Positions 43,489 to 55,268 of a stretch of 64,000 nucleotides of DNA are shown one piece after another; position 1 is the first letter of the stretch; the number at the start of each line of letters is the position of its first letter. Both the position numbers and the translations under genes were made by a program. The notes beneath the pieces were generated by a model that worked only from the letters and a program-made list of their open reading frames with translations, was not told the origin of the DNA and ran no database searches. Origin of the DNA: Miscanthus floridulus (taxonomy: Eukaryota > Streptophyta > Magnoliopsida > Poales > Poaceae); the NCBI RefSeq assembly GCF_019320115.1, contig NC_089586.1, forward strand, positions 2,380,804 through 2,444,803. The letters are read 5' to 3'.

Positions 43489-45604
43489 CTATTGGAAGCC
43501 AGGGTCAGCGTTGTCATCTCCATCTTTGTTGTTATCAGTATTACCCTTGCCTTTGTTGGTTTTGGCGTAGAAACCCAGTTCTTGGAGTTGTCTACACTCG
43601 ATCACCCTGTACTTGGCGTTCTTATGGAAAGGGCAGGGTAAATTCTTGAGGTCTTCGAACTTCTTGTTATTCTTGTTAGACTTCTTGGACCTATCCATGG
43701 AAGTAAGGGTGTTGTCGGGTCCTCTCTTTCTGGTGGATTGTCCACCCTGATTGCTTCTAGGGTCGTAACCTTTGTCTTGTGGGCCACGTGGGAATCGTTC
43801 ACGAGTATGCTCTTTAAATGCAATCATTTTTTGTACTGTACGCTTGAATTCCTCAGTGGTCTCTAGATTGTCGTCGTAGATTTTTTTTTTCAAACTATCA
43901 CTTGTATTTGATCCCATTGGCGAAGTGATCTATCACCTCCCTATCTATGATATCAAAGACTTGGGCTCGTATTTTAGCAAAGCGGTGATAATATTGCTAG
44001 AAGGATTTATCTGGTTTCTGTTTGCAAGTTCTAAGCTCATTCTGAGTACTTGGGTGGGTGAGGACACCGCAAAAATTTTCATAGAATTTGCGCTAAAGCT
44101 GTCCCCAAGTATCAATGGAGTGGGCTCGTAGTCTATCAAACCAAGTGAGAGACACAGTGTCGAGTGCCATGGGAAAATATAATACTTTGATGTTGTCATC
44201 ACCGCCTGCCAACTCGATGGACTGAGAGTAGATGTGCACCATTGGTTGGGTTCTGTCTTCCCATTGTACTTGGTATTGTTGGATGGCTTAAACTTGTAGG
44301 GAAGTCGCACAGAGAGTAGTCTAAACATGGGAACCTATTTAGGGGATACTGGCTTCTCTGTACTTAGACTCGCCTCTACCTTCCCTGTTGTTGTACTAGT
44401 GTCCATGATAGGCCAACTACATGGCACCCTGATTCCTGTTCTGGTTACCCTAGGGTCATAGACAGGAGTGGGCTGGTACTCGCTATTCACCTCCTTGGTT
44501 ACCCTATGGTCCAAGACGAGTGGGCTGGTGCCCACGCCTCTGGTCCTCAGGAAGGGTTAGCTTGAGATGTTGCTTTTGCAGCCTACATCTGAAGGGTTGT
44601 TGATTCCAAAATGACTTTGAGTCATTGTTGATCTAGAGTAGGGTTTTCTATAGCCGCCATCTCCTCTACCAGGGCATAGACATTGGCATAGGGCATGGTA
44701 AAGACCCTATGGCTAGCTACTTCCATGAATTCAGGCTCAAGGTTGCGTGATGCAAAGGCTTGACTGCATCATGGTCTTGGCGCTGTCGTTCCACTTCTTC
44801 ATCCCGTAGATGTTGTTCATACGCTACCTCTATAGCCAAGCATCGTTGTTCAATGTCTCGACAAACCAATTGATATCGCTGCCACTCCTCCCTATGATGT
44901 TGGGCGCTGTTACATCGAGCTCTATTCTTCCTTTCCCTGGCCGTCTTCTGCTCATCTGTCTCTCCGTTGGGTGGCGCAGTGTCCGGGGAGATGTCGGACA
45001 AGGTTTCCTCTCCATCTTGGATATCTTGTGGGTTAGACATAGGGATCTGAGGTGTTGCTCAGCCATGAAGACTTCTCTAGAGTGCTTCATGGCCGAGTGA
45101 GTTCTAGATTCTATAGTCATCGCAATGTCTAAGATCTCTGTAGAATCATGATTGTTGTTGTCTGCTGGAAGAGTGCTGCCGTCCTGATAAGGCAAGAGCT
45201 CCACCATGCCGATAAGACAAGATGGATCTATTAAAGAAGTGTTGGGTCGAGCACTCGGCCAATGAACGATGACTCCTTTGGGTGTGATGGATAGAACCAA
45301 TCCTCTTTGGGCACCCGCAAGAGGGATTTCTTGCTTAGACTGCATGAGGTGGCTAATCACATCTTGATAGATTGAAGCCGAATTCTTGAGTCTGAGTGGA
45401 AAAATGAACTGGGTCTTCGAGTTGGACTTCAAATAGGACCTCCAACCTAGACAAAAGTGATGTGTCTGAGTGGGAGTCATGGTTGATGGTGACCTCCTGA
45501 GTTTGAGTTGAATCAGAAATTGAGAGGTGCGAAAACTTCTCATCGAGTTGATCTAGTGTGACCGTCGAGACATCTAGTGAAGCTTGAGGCACCGGGATCT
45601 CCAT
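43489..45604 (-). pseudogene. Nested gypsy gag pseudogene
   Basis: The ATG at 45604 opens the minus-strand frame (MEIPVPQASLDVS). Further down come a charged coiled-coil region (~45000-44750, Q-H-H-R-E-E-W-Q-R-Y), the capsid core (~44300-43950, including P-Y-K-F-K-P-S-N and K-Y-N-G-K-T-E-P) and a C-terminal nucleocapsid piece (43917-43489) with C-P-F-H-K-N-A-K-Y. The zinc knuckle is degenerate. Several frameshifts separate these parts. Confidence 0.82.
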
Positions 45605-45732
45605 GAGGCGACTTTGGAGCTTGCCATTGTCGTCTACCTTGTAGATCTAGGAGCCAAAGATGAAGGTGGTTCCCACCGAGAAAATCATGTTGTCGAGGTT
45701 CGCTGAGATCTCGATCATGAAGTCACTGAAGG

Positions 45733-45750
45733 CCCCTACCTGGCACGCCA
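45733..45750 (-). other. Primer-binding site of the nested gypsy element
   Basis: On the minus strand, TGGCGTGCCAGGTAGGGG follows the LTR end by two bases. The same TGGCG-type site is found in the small non-autonomous element at 28723. Confidence 0.75.
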
Positions 45751-45752
45751 GC

Positions 45753-46204
45753 TGTCGGTGTTTGATGACCGGTAACTCATCACGGGGTTACCTAGGATGA
45801 TATTTGAAGGGCTTTGGCGTACGCAGAACTCGACAATAAACTCAAAGAGACGAACGATATATACTGGTTCAGGCCCTCTTATCAAGTAATAGCCTTTACG
45901 TCTAGTAGGCGTGTAACCTTTTGCATTGGATTGATTATATGATTGTTAGGGTTACAAGGGGGTGCGTCGTACATCTCTTTATATAGGAGAGATGGTAAGG
46001 GTACGTATCTAGTCCTAGTCGATTATAAGAGAAGAGTGCTAGTCCTAATACAGAATCTAGCTTTCATAGTAAGCCAACTAAGTTGATCTGGAATAGCTTG
46101 AAGTCCATGCCACCTTGTCTCGCGTCTTTCAATAGATCATGGGCCATCCTAGGGTCTATCCGAGTAGAACTCCCATGGGGAACCCCTAGGACCCTGTTCT
46201 ATCA
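45753..46204 (-). repeat. 5' LTR of the nested gypsy element
   Basis: Pairs with 37831-38281. It is bordered on the right by the ATAAG duplication. Confidence 0.92.
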
Positions 46205-46939
46205 ATAAGTACACTAATATGAACAAATGGCAATTTGGATAGTGATGCAAGTGGCAACATGATGAATCAAAAGTTATATCGGTCTATGATTGGAAGCCTA
46301 CTCTATATGACCGCATCAAGGCCGGATGTCATATTTAGTGTGTGCATGTGTGCAATATTTTAAGCCTCACCAAGAGAAAGTCATTTGAAGGCTATAAAAA
46401 GAATATTGAGGTACTTAAAGCATACACAAAATGTTGGTTTGTGGTATCCCAAAGGAGCAAAGTTTGAGCTTATTGGATATTCGGACTCCGACTATGTGGG
46501 ATGCAAGGTTGAAAGGAAGAGCACCTCGGGCACTTGTCAATTGTTGGGAAGATCACTTGTTTTATGGTTATCAAAGAAGCAAAATAGTATTGCATTATCA
46601 ACCACCGAAGCCGAATACATATCCGCCAGTAGTTGTTGTGCACAAATACTAAAGGCCACATTGAATGACTTTGGAATTAAGTTCGAGAAAGTGCCATTGC
46701 TATGTGGCAATGAGAGTGAAATCAAGCTAACCAACAATTCGGTTCAACATGCAAGAACAAAGCACATTGATGTCCGTCACCATTTCATTAGAGATCATCA
46801 ACAAAAAGATGACATTTGCATTGAGAGTGTTGGCACCGAACATCAACTTGCCTATATATTCACCAAGCGATTAGATGAGAAGAGGTTTTGCAAGCTAAGA
46901 AATGAGTTGAACATATTAGATTTCTCAAATATGTGTTGA
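46205..46939 (+). pseudogene. Sirevirus pol pseudogene, part 2 (RNase H)
   Basis: Continues the copia frame directly after the ATAAG duplication. It reads the connection region (Y-R-S-M-I-G-S-L-L-Y, A-S-R-P-D-V) and RNase H from 46385 (K-A-I-K-R-I-L-R-Y-L-K, S-D-S-D-Y-V-G-C, S-T-T-E-A-E-Y-I), to K-H-I-D-V-R-H-H-F-I-R-D-H and the TGA at 46937-46939. Only one stop (about 46361) is seen before the end, so this part is better preserved than the rest of pol. Confidence 0.92.
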
Positions 46940-48082
46940 TGCACCCCCCCGCTTATATGACATGCCTCTCATTCGAGTATTCCAAAGTAAAAATTGATTG
47001 GCATGCATACATTCTTTGCTAAAGATATGTTTAGTGCATCTAGTCATTCCTCACATGTTATAGGCTCATTCATGAAAATTAAATAAATTTGATGCTTGTA
47101 TGGTACCACTATTGTTTCTATGCTTGATATGATCTAGTGGTAGCATATGACATGTTTGTGGGTTTGTAAACCTAGTGTTTGATCTAGAAAATAAACTACA
47201 AGTGTTTAACTCAACATGGTATAAGATAACCCTTATTTGGATGTGTGAAGAAGCTTGTCCTTGGATCAAACCGAGTTAAATATCTTTGGCAAGTCTTCTA
47301 GATTGAACCGAATTTGAGAAAATGATCCTCACCCCATTGATTGACATTGTTAATCTTAACCTATCTAAAATTAAACCTTTGTGGTCATTAATGACAAAGG
47401 GGAAGAGAAACAAAGATATAAGTGATAGGGGGAGAAGTAAACACTAAGGGGAAGAGAACTTTGACATAGGGGGGGTAATATGAGAAAGGAACATGATCAA
47501 TTAAAATTTGAGCACACAAGTAGGGGGAGCAAGCTCATAAACTTAATTGGTGCATTTGAATGTGTATTTTATATGTTTGCTTGCATGGCACATGTTTTAA
47601 ATTTTAACATCCATGCTTGTGTGGTGTATTCTAGTTGTAGGATTGAATGATGAAATAAAAAACTAGCATGCATAGATTGAGTAACTAGACTTATGTTATA
47701 TTGTGAAAACTAGACCCTTGCTTCTAATGTTGATTTCACCGAGTATTCTAGTTTTTGTGTATGTCTAGTTACTAATGGTGCTAAGGATGGTATATTTGGT
47801 GCACTCCGATTGGTATCACGCTTCAAAGGTTCATCTCTTGCACCTTAGCATTATTTGGTAGACATTACTTTCCCACAACTCAAATCTATGTATATGTTCA
47901 AGCTTCAATCCAAACTCTTAGTACATATGTAGGGGAAGCTAATGCTACCGATGGGGTTCATGAAAGTTGTCCATATCCTTTTACAAATGGTAAATATGCT
48001 TGGGCAAGCAACATGGATTTAAATGAATTTTAATTCATATCTTTGTGAAAGGGTTGTCATCAATTATCAAAAAGGGAGAGAT
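46940..48082 (+). other. Sirevirus 3' non-coding region with multiple polypurine tracts
   Basis: No envelope-like ORF. Purine tracts such as AAGGGGAAGAG, AGGGGGAGAAG, AGTAGGGGGAG and AAAAAGGGAGAGA recur between 47395 and 48082; the last one adjoins the 3' LTR. Clusters of polypurine tracts upstream of the 3' LTR are a known Sirevirus trait. The matching region of the second copy is at 63180-64000, inverted. Confidence 0.75.
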
Positions 48083-49975
48083 TTAAAAGCTCTAGTTTGG
48101 TTTTGGTGAATTGATGAAACCTTAAGTGCTAACCTAGTTTATCAAAGTGATCATGAGATAGGTAGCACTATTCCAAGTGGTAGAGCAATGGTGAAGATCA
48201 TGATGATGGTGTGACCATAGTGATGATCAAGTGCTTAGACATAGAAAAGATGAAAGAGAAAAATAAAATGCTCAAGGCAAAGGCGAAATTTGATAGGAGC
48301 TTTTTGTTTTGGTGATCGAGACACTTAGCGAGGTTGATCATATTTAGGATCGATAGCCATATTATTAAGAGGGGTAAAACTCGAATCAAAATGTGGTTAT
48401 CAAAGTGCCACTAGATGTTCTAACTCATTTCATGTGCATTTCGATCTAGTGTAGTGCTAACACCCTTAAAAATATTTATGAAAATATGCTAACATACATG
48501 CACAAGGTGATACACTTGGTGGTTGGCATATTTGAGCAAGGGTGGAGAAGTTGGTGAAGTGAAGGAGTTGACTTTCACTGAAAATCAGTGACCGAACGCA
48601 GCTCATGGTGTGACCTGACGCTAGGTCAGTGAGTTCGGTCATTTATAAAATTTGGTGGCGCCTTTGGTCTCTGTTTGTTGCTTGATCGAACGCAAGAGCT
48701 GAATGTGACCTGACGCGTAGAGGGTGAGTCCGGTCTTTCATGACATACGGTGACGTAAGCGGCTGAGTGAGCGCGGTGAAGACCCGACGCGGTGATGCGT
48801 CCGGTCGCATGCACCTGACGCGTCAGGTCATGGTTTTGGCGCTCGGGAGCTCTTTGGAAATGACCTGACGTGCGGTGGCTAGAGTGATCGGTGCGTCCGG
48901 TCGTTTGTTACAGCGGGCGCGGTTTCGTTGATCTGACGCAGGGCTAGCGTGTCCGAGCTCTTGATTGGTGCGTCCGGTCCTTCATTAACGCGAGCGCGCG
49001 AGCGAGTTAGCCGTTGGAGATCAGGCGGCTCTCATTTAAAGGCAATGACACATGGAGATCATCTGTTGACCGAATGCAGGGACCGTGTGTCAGGTCAATT
49101 CGACCTGCGCGTCCGATCAGCGCAATGACAGTGAGGTGCATTTGTATTGACATAGCAACCTTGTGAGCTTAGCCAAAGTCCTTTCACTCATCTGTATCAT
49201 TGATTTATCATCTTTGTGAGATTGGGAGTGAATCCAAGTACATTGCTTGAGTGAATGTATCTAGAGGCACTTGGTATTCGTGTTTTACTACGGGATTCAC
49301 TTGTTACTCTTGGTGGTTGTTGCCACCTAGATGGCTTGGAGCAGCGAGGATCGTCGAGCAGAGAAAGGTGCTTGTCTCTGGCTCCGATTGTGGTGATTGT
49401 GAGGGGTTCTTGATCTTTTTCCGGCGGAGAGGCAAAATGTATTCTAGTGGATTGCTCGTGGCTTGTGTGATCCTCATATTGTGTTGATCGTATGGCACCC
49501 TATTGAGGATTTGACGTGTGATGACAATTAGCGCGTGAACCTCTAAGTGAGTGAATCACCACAACGATCGATAAAAAATCGTGTGTCATCATCGTACAAG
49601 GATTTCTTTGTATTTATTATGATTGATTATGATCATCTTGTGATTGGCTCAATCTGCCGACATGGCAGTATAATCATCACCATCCTCTCTTGTGCATTTA
49701 CATTTCTAGTGTTGCTCCGCTCTTTAGTGTAATTAGTTTTGAGAGCAAGCTTATGTTGGGTCTAGTGGTTAGTGAGGCTCTTTAGTTAGCCTTTAAGAGT
49801 TCACTAATTTAGTGTTTTGACATAGCCATTGTATACTCAGAGATCATAGTCACTAGAATTATGGTAGGTGATTTATATTTTTAGTGTGCTAACGTAATAC
49901 TCGTTTTGCTATTTAATTATCTAATATTTTTATTAAGCGTTGTTGTAGAAATTTTTAATAAAATATTCATTCAAC
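48083..49975 (+). repeat. Sirevirus 3' LTR (right end missing)
   Basis: Starts after the last purine tract at about 48083 and matches the 5' LTR from 48404 onward. It lacks the ~95-base block of the 5' LTR that contains the CTCTATTTAAGCC promoter (32255-32350), has about 120 extra bases near 48945-49065, and breaks off at about 49975, 30-40 bases before the expected terminus. Confidence 0.82.
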
Positions 49976-50885
49976 GAATAGCTCGGCGCGGCGGCGGTAG
50001 TCATGCGTGCGCGCCCAGCTCAGTACGGCGGCGGCTCGCCTGGCTCGGAGCCATAGAGAAGAAGGGAGCGGTGGGTGAGAGACAAGGAGTCGGAGGTGAC
50101 TCCGTCTCGCTCGTGAGCGTTTCAGCTGGTCAGACCCAGACGAAACGGACCTGGATATCGTTTCCCGGAGAGAGAGAGAGAGAGAGAGAGAGTGAGAGGA
50201 TGTTTTGCACCAAGGCTGGCCAAGCTCGCAATTGGGTCCGAGACATTAAACACGAAAGTTACAGTCCAAGAGCGCAGCCAGACCGCCGGGCCACTATATC
50301 AAACAAGTTTTATAGGCCAAACCACATGGTGCTTTCTTTCGTGTAGGCCAAAATCATAGTTCGGTTATTTCTCTGGATGTTTGATCGACAGATCGGAGAA
50401 TCTGCATAGGCCTCACCGGTCTTGAAAATTTTATTAGGAACGGGTACGGCCTTATGCAGAAGCACAGTACAGACGGAGCAAAACATGCACGGGCACACCG
50501 TGCCCTCTGCGGTGCCGTGTGGTGCGGTCAACACTCTAACACACACAGCAGACAGCATGGCCATCATCTCATCGCTCGAAGCCGGGGGGGCCCCCGAGTC
50601 CCCACCCACGCCGCAGCACCGCACCGCCCCCCGAGCCCAAACAAAACAAGCCGCACAGTGCGGTCCTGTCCTGCGTGGTTTGACCGCGACCCGCCCGCTC
50701 CTCTCCCTCGCCGAAGCGAAGCACCCCACCACCCCACAGGCCACAGCAGAAGCGAAAAACGGCAGGAAGCCATCCGGGCCCGCCAGGCATGCTCGCCCGC
50801 TGCCGCAGCTGAGGCGAAGGCGAAGGCGAAGGCGAGGCGACCCGCAGCCGTCCCCGTCCGAGACGCAGGCGCGCAGCCAGCCGCC
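49976..50885 (+). promoter_or_regulatory. Promoter and 5' leader region of the dynein light chain gene
   Basis: GC-rich sequence with an (AG)n run at about 50168-50191. GA/CT microsatellites are common in grass promoters and leaders. No clear TATA box was picked out. The truncated Sirevirus LTR lies directly upstream, so the gene keeps under 1 kb of non-LTR upstream DNA. Confidence 0.4.
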
Positions 50886-53388
50886 ATGGATCCGGCGTCC
50901 GAGGAGCTCGAGCGCCGCAGCCGCTATCTCAGCTCGCTCATCCGCCGCACCAAGCTCAGCGCCGCCCCGGCTCCCCCTCCTCAGCCGGAGCCCGAGCCGA
51001 AGGCCGCGGTTGGGAAGTGCGGGGAGGCCAAGGCGGCGGAGCCAGTGGCCGAGGAGGAGAAGCGGGAGGCCAAAGAGGCGGGGGACGGGAAGGGGAAGGA
51101 GATCAAGGGGAAGGACGACGGGGGTCCCAAGGAGGACGACAGCAGCAGGAAGGTGTCGGTGCGGGTGCGCGCGGCCGACATGCCCCTCCCGCTGCAGCGC
51201 CGCGCGGTCCAGCTCGCCTACGAAGCCATCGCAGCCATGCCGCGCCTCGACAGCAAGCGCCTCGCCCTCGCGCTCAAGAAGGTATGGCACCGTCCGCCCT
51301 ACATCTCGGTAGTTAATTTCTCTTGGGAAAGATATGGCAGCATGTTTTTGTGTCGCTATGTCTAGCGCGCGGAGATCATTTGTTGTGGGCCTGATATGCG
51401 GGTATGCAATTGTGCATTTGGGTTTGATTCGGCCGTTCGGGTAGGTGTTACTCCTACTAATGTTGAGATTGTAGGAAATGTGCCTAACTGGCTAGTCCCC
51501 ACAATGGCTAGTCATAACTCGTAACAAACCAAACCTTGTTGGGGGGAGGGGTTTACAATCAGAGATCCAGTTTCACATTCAGTCTGCCCTCTCTGCAATT
51601 ATTCTGAGATGAATGGAACTCCTCGAGATGCTTCTGTAGTTGTGTGAGAGTTGTGCTATGACTTTGGTTTTGATAGTTATTTATAGCCATACAGCCAAGG
51701 ACCACGGTAAGAGGCAGGCCTTGAGGAATTCATTAGCTAGCTTTGCATCCTGCCTAGTAAATACGACTTGTTGCATGCTCTTTAGCAAATTGATTCACCC
51801 ATCAGTACAGCAGAGGCGATCTGGATGAGGAAGGCAACGGTGTTAGAGATGACCAGTCATGAAATGTCATGTATGCATCTTAAGCTTGAGCAGGACTGTT
51901 TCATGATTGCATTGCAGTGTCTGTGGGCTGTTTGGATCCCTTCATTTTGGAGGAATTGGAATCTACTTAATGTATTAGGCTATTTGGCTTGGAATTTGAG
52001 ATTTCACAACTTTCCAAAGTTCACATATAAGCCTATCTCAAATTCATAGGATGGGAGATGGAAATTGATTCTATAGATCACCATGCTATGTTTCTACTCT
52101 TCAGCTTATAGCACGCTCTCCAACTCGCTTCCCTATAGTAGAAATGAAACATATAAGCATCTCTCTTTCATGGCTAACAATAGTATTCAAATATATTCCA
52201 TACACAGCCATATTAGCTTAATTAATATGTGCCTAAATTATAATTTATAATTTATTAGAATGAATTCAATTCCAAGGATCCAAACGGGGCCTTAGAGTTA
52301 TTGAAAGGAGCGTCTTGAAGAAAGTAGGACAAATTGATATTTCTAAATGTTAGATATTGGCATTTGGTCCCTATATTGAAAACATACCCTCAGACCGTAG
52401 TGCTATTAGTGCAAATCATCTGCTTTTGTGTAGCCATTAATGTCTTGTTTATGTGGACCTTCTGAATTCAACATAGGTTAGCAGTGGACCTAGATGTCGC
52501 CAAGTTCTGCCAATGTGTTGAATGAATGCAATCTTCTGTTCCTCTTCATTTATTGTGTTTTGTCGCCATGCCATCTTTGTCTTGTCTAGCAAGTAGCAAC
52601 TACTGTTAGTTTGGTCCCCCACATATGTTACAAGGAATTAATCTTCAAAGATGTTGGTACAAGCACCCCAGAGGATCAGAGCAATCTGGACTTCTACTCG
52701 GTGTTAGTGTTGTTGACAAAAGGGTTCTTTGACAAAACTATGTATTGGTGTGTACAATAATTTATTTTAGCCTACATAAGATTGTTTGGGCCAATAGCCT
52801 TAATTTGTCACTATGAATAGATTTGTTATAGGTTTGCTGCTAAAATGACTGTTGTCTCTTGGGTTTTCAATCTTACAGCTTAGTGCAATATTCTGTCCTC
52901 CGTTTATGAAGCAATGATCTTCTTTTATATTAAGCATTTGGTGTACCTGAGACTGTAGAAAATCATTGTATCTCTGTGCATATCTTTCGTAATATGATTT
53001 ATAACTATTAGTTTCCTGTAACCTCCTAAATCTGCTGAATGTATAATCTGGGTTCTAGTATTCATTTCTAGTAATCTGCTGATTACTTGAGGCTATTGCT
53101 TTCCAGAACATTGGTTGCATGCATGCATATTAGTTGTTTAACCAGGATTTGGATGTCTGGTGACTCTGCAATTCATCAATCTTCCCCATGTTATTGGTAG
53201 ATGATATTGTTTTCATTTGCCTGCAGGAATTTGATACGGCATATGGCCCTGCTTGGCATTGCATTGTTGGAACTAGCTTTGGTTCCTATGTCACTCACTC
53301 TCTGGGAGGTTTCTTGTACTTCTCTGTCGATAAGACCTATATTCTTCTCTTCAGAACCGCTGTTGAGCCACTAGACCATCCGCGATGA
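50886..53388 (+). CDS. Dynein light chain, LC8 type (plant, with N-terminal extension)
   Basis: Two exons: 50886-51281 (132 codons, donor AAG|GTATGG) and 53227-53388 (acceptor CTGCAG), phase 0, 185 residues in total. Residues about 97-185 are an LC8 domain: V-R-A-A-D-M-P, then A-L-K-K at the exon join, E-F-D-T-A-Y-G-P-A-W-H-C-I-V-G, S-F-G-S-Y-V-T-H, and F-S-V-D-K-T-Y-I-L-L-F. LC8 proteins are dimeric hubs that bind short linear motifs. Plants lack dynein heavy chains, so plant members probably act as dimerising adaptors. The ~95-residue N-terminal part is Lys/Glu-rich and likely disordered, as in other long plant members. The start codon sits in a good context (GCCGCCATGGAT), and no lesion was seen. 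The 1.9-kb intron holds a MITE. A 3' UTR of about 400 bases follows. Confidence 0.95.
51927..52293. repeat. MITE in the dynein light chain intron
   Basis: The ends are GGCTGTTTGGATCC and, inverted, GGCCCCGTTTGGATCC, followed inward by GGAATTG-type sequence on both sides. The length is about 370 bp, and the interior is AT-rich. The class is not determined with confidence. Confidence 0.7.
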
Positions 53389-54260
53389 GGGGCCATGAAA
53401 CAGTCTACTAGCTAGCGCATTCTGTATTCGACATTTAACTGCAGAAGAAGGTTAAGGAGAGTAGAAAGATCATCGCCCTCCATGCAAATATGTAGAACCA
53501 ATCTGCTGTAACTAGTTTTTTTCCATGTACTGTGCACTAATCTGCCATGTAAACCTTAACATTAGCATTCGGAGCTGCAACTTGACTCGGTTCTTCAGTG
53601 CGAGGGGAATTTTCTTCCGCATCCTGTAATGCCTTGTAACCTTTGTTCGCTTTGGAATCAGTATGATCTCTGAGGTCGTAACCTATGGTGGCGAACCATG
53701 AGATTTGAGATTCAATCATCGGTTGTGGTAGATGCATCCAGTTAATATAGCTGCTGTGGTATATGCATCCAGTTAGATATAGCTGTTCTGATGGATGCTC
53801 CCTATTTGATCTGCGCTTCTAACTGGCTTTTAGATTCAGAAAGAATGTTTGGTATCACATGTTCAGAAACATATTGATAGATTAAGTACCTATATTTACA
53901 TCTGATCGGCATTGTCACCGTGGAGCCGCGTGAGAAGAATGAGCTAGTGTTTCATCATCCAGTTTGTTCAGTTAATATATACTGTATTAACAAGCAGCAC
54001 TCATGTATAGTGCAGTTCCTATCTTTTCTTCTTCTTTTTTTCTTTTTTTTTTGGCGAAAAAGTGCAATTCCTACCTATCACTAATGCATCTGAAATAGAT
54101 TCCGTCGCTGTCCATTATAGCTAACTGGTGAGGCGATAAAACATTACGATATGACAACGCTAAAACGAAGAGCAACACGGATCACCCTCTGCAGGTAGGA
54201 TAGCAAGAAAATTCAGGAATAGGCGCCTCGAGATGACCCAGAACAGCCTAAATAAAAAAT
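53389..54260. other. Convergent 3' regions of the dynein light chain and LTP genes
   Basis: 3' UTR-like sequence for the plus-strand gene (to about 53830) and for the minus-strand gene (from 54260 downward). No additional gene was seen. Confidence 0.55.
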
Positions 54261-54892
54261 TCAAAATAGTGCAGCCATGGGGATCATCTGGCCCAAAACC
54301 AACGGCGCGACCAGGCTCCAGATGCTCCTGAACTCGTCACCCCTCGACGAGGCACCGTGCTGGTGGTGGTGCTGCTGCACCGGGGCGGGCGGCGGCGGCG
54401 CTTCCACGACTGCATGCATTCACTCTGGTGTCAGATGCCATCGGATGGGTGCACGGTGCACAGCAGGGGCATCGGGTGGCTAAAAACGCCGCAACGGCAG
54501 CCGGCCAGAGAAGAGAACTAACCAGGCTCGTGGGAGGAGGTCCCGGTGCGGCAGCCGACGGGGAGGCCGCAACGGGCGGGGAGCTTGAACATCTGCTCCC
54601 TGGTGACGTTGAAGGTGGCGAGCAGCTCCGGGTCGGCGAAGAGGCGGCACAGGCACGGCATCTCGGCCGCCGCGGCGTTGTGCATGGCGGTGCAGCACGT
54701 GGCCGAGGGGTGCTTGGTGGTCATGAGGTACGCCGTGCACGGCAGCAGCTCCTCCAGGCACGGCAGCAGGTGCTGTGACGGGGCCACGCCGTGCGGGGCG
54801 CCCGCCGGGGCATGATGGTGGCGGGAGGAGACGGAGGCGGTGTCAACGACGGCGAGGAGGAGGAGCGCGGCGAGGTGCGCGCGTGGACGCAT
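54261..54892 (-). CDS. Non-specific lipid transfer protein, GPI-anchored (LTPG) type
   Basis: Two minus-strand exons: 54892-54523 and 54409-54261, phase 1, 172 residues. Residues 1-22 form a signal peptide (R-A-H-L-A-A-L-L-L-L-A-V-V). The eight-Cys motif is complete: L-L-P-C-L-E-E-L-L-P-C, T-C-C-T-A-M, M-P-C-L-C-R-L-F, then A-R-C-G-L-P-V-G-C. After it come a Pro/Gln/His-rich linker and a C-terminal hydrophobic tail ending G-Q-M-I-P-M-A-A-L-F. A small-residue site (A-S-S) lies before the tail, as in GPI-anchored members. Such proteins bind lipids at the cell surface and help export cuticular or suberin lipids. The intron is short (113 bases). No lesion was found. The GPI assignment rests on the tail only. 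Confidence 0.87.
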
Positions 54893-55084
54893 CGTCGTCG
54901 ACTCGTCGTTTGCGCGGGCTTCGGAGAGGTCGGGGTGTGATGAGTGACGATGCGAGGCTCAGGGAGGTGGAAGGAAGATCGCCGGGCCCGTTTGACTTGT
55001 TAAGCCGGCCTGCTGCCGCGCTGGCCAGGGGACGACGTTATTTCGGGCAAAAGACGCTGATTTTGCCAAGTTCCTAGGATCACA

Positions 55085-55203
55085 TACTGGCATACATAGT
55101 TGGTCAAATGGAGCGGTGAAACAACACACTCTTGAAACCCAAAAAGAATGAAAGTCTCTCTATCAAAGAAATCAAATAATTTTAAATTTAACTTTATATA
55201 TAC

Positions 55204-55268
<65 letters not shown>

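Larger units (their letters stand above)
37831..46204 (-). mobile_element. Tat/Retand-like Ty3-gypsy element nested in the Sirevirus
   Basis: The LTRs 37831-38281 (451 bp) and 45753-46204 (452 bp) align throughout, with dozens of substitutions. On the minus strand they start TGATAGA and end ACACCGACA or ACACCAACA. The flanking duplication is ATAAG at 37826-37830 and 46205-46209. A primer site (TGGCGTGCCAGGTAGGGG on minus) is at about 45733-45750. On the minus strand gag precedes protease, reverse transcriptase and RNase H. Integrase is not found. On the plus strand, between RNase H and the 3' LTR, lies an extra antisense ORF. That layout fits the Tat (Retand-like) lineage. The element is full-length in outline but inactive. 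Confidence 0.9.

Noticed and set aside
46940..48082. Envelope-like ORF expected in some Sireviruses
   Set aside because: No long frame or membrane segment is present; only non-coding sequence with purine tracts is seen.
50310..51290. A 326-codon minus-strand open frame across the dynein light chain promoter and exon 1
   Set aside because: It mirrors a GC-rich exon with biased codons. It has no domain, splice or conservation signal, and the plus-strand LC8 gene explains the region.
54428..54815. Plus-strand open frames opposite the lipid transfer protein exon
   Set aside because: The minus strand encodes a full eight-Cys protein with signal peptide and splice sites; the plus-strand frames are shadows.
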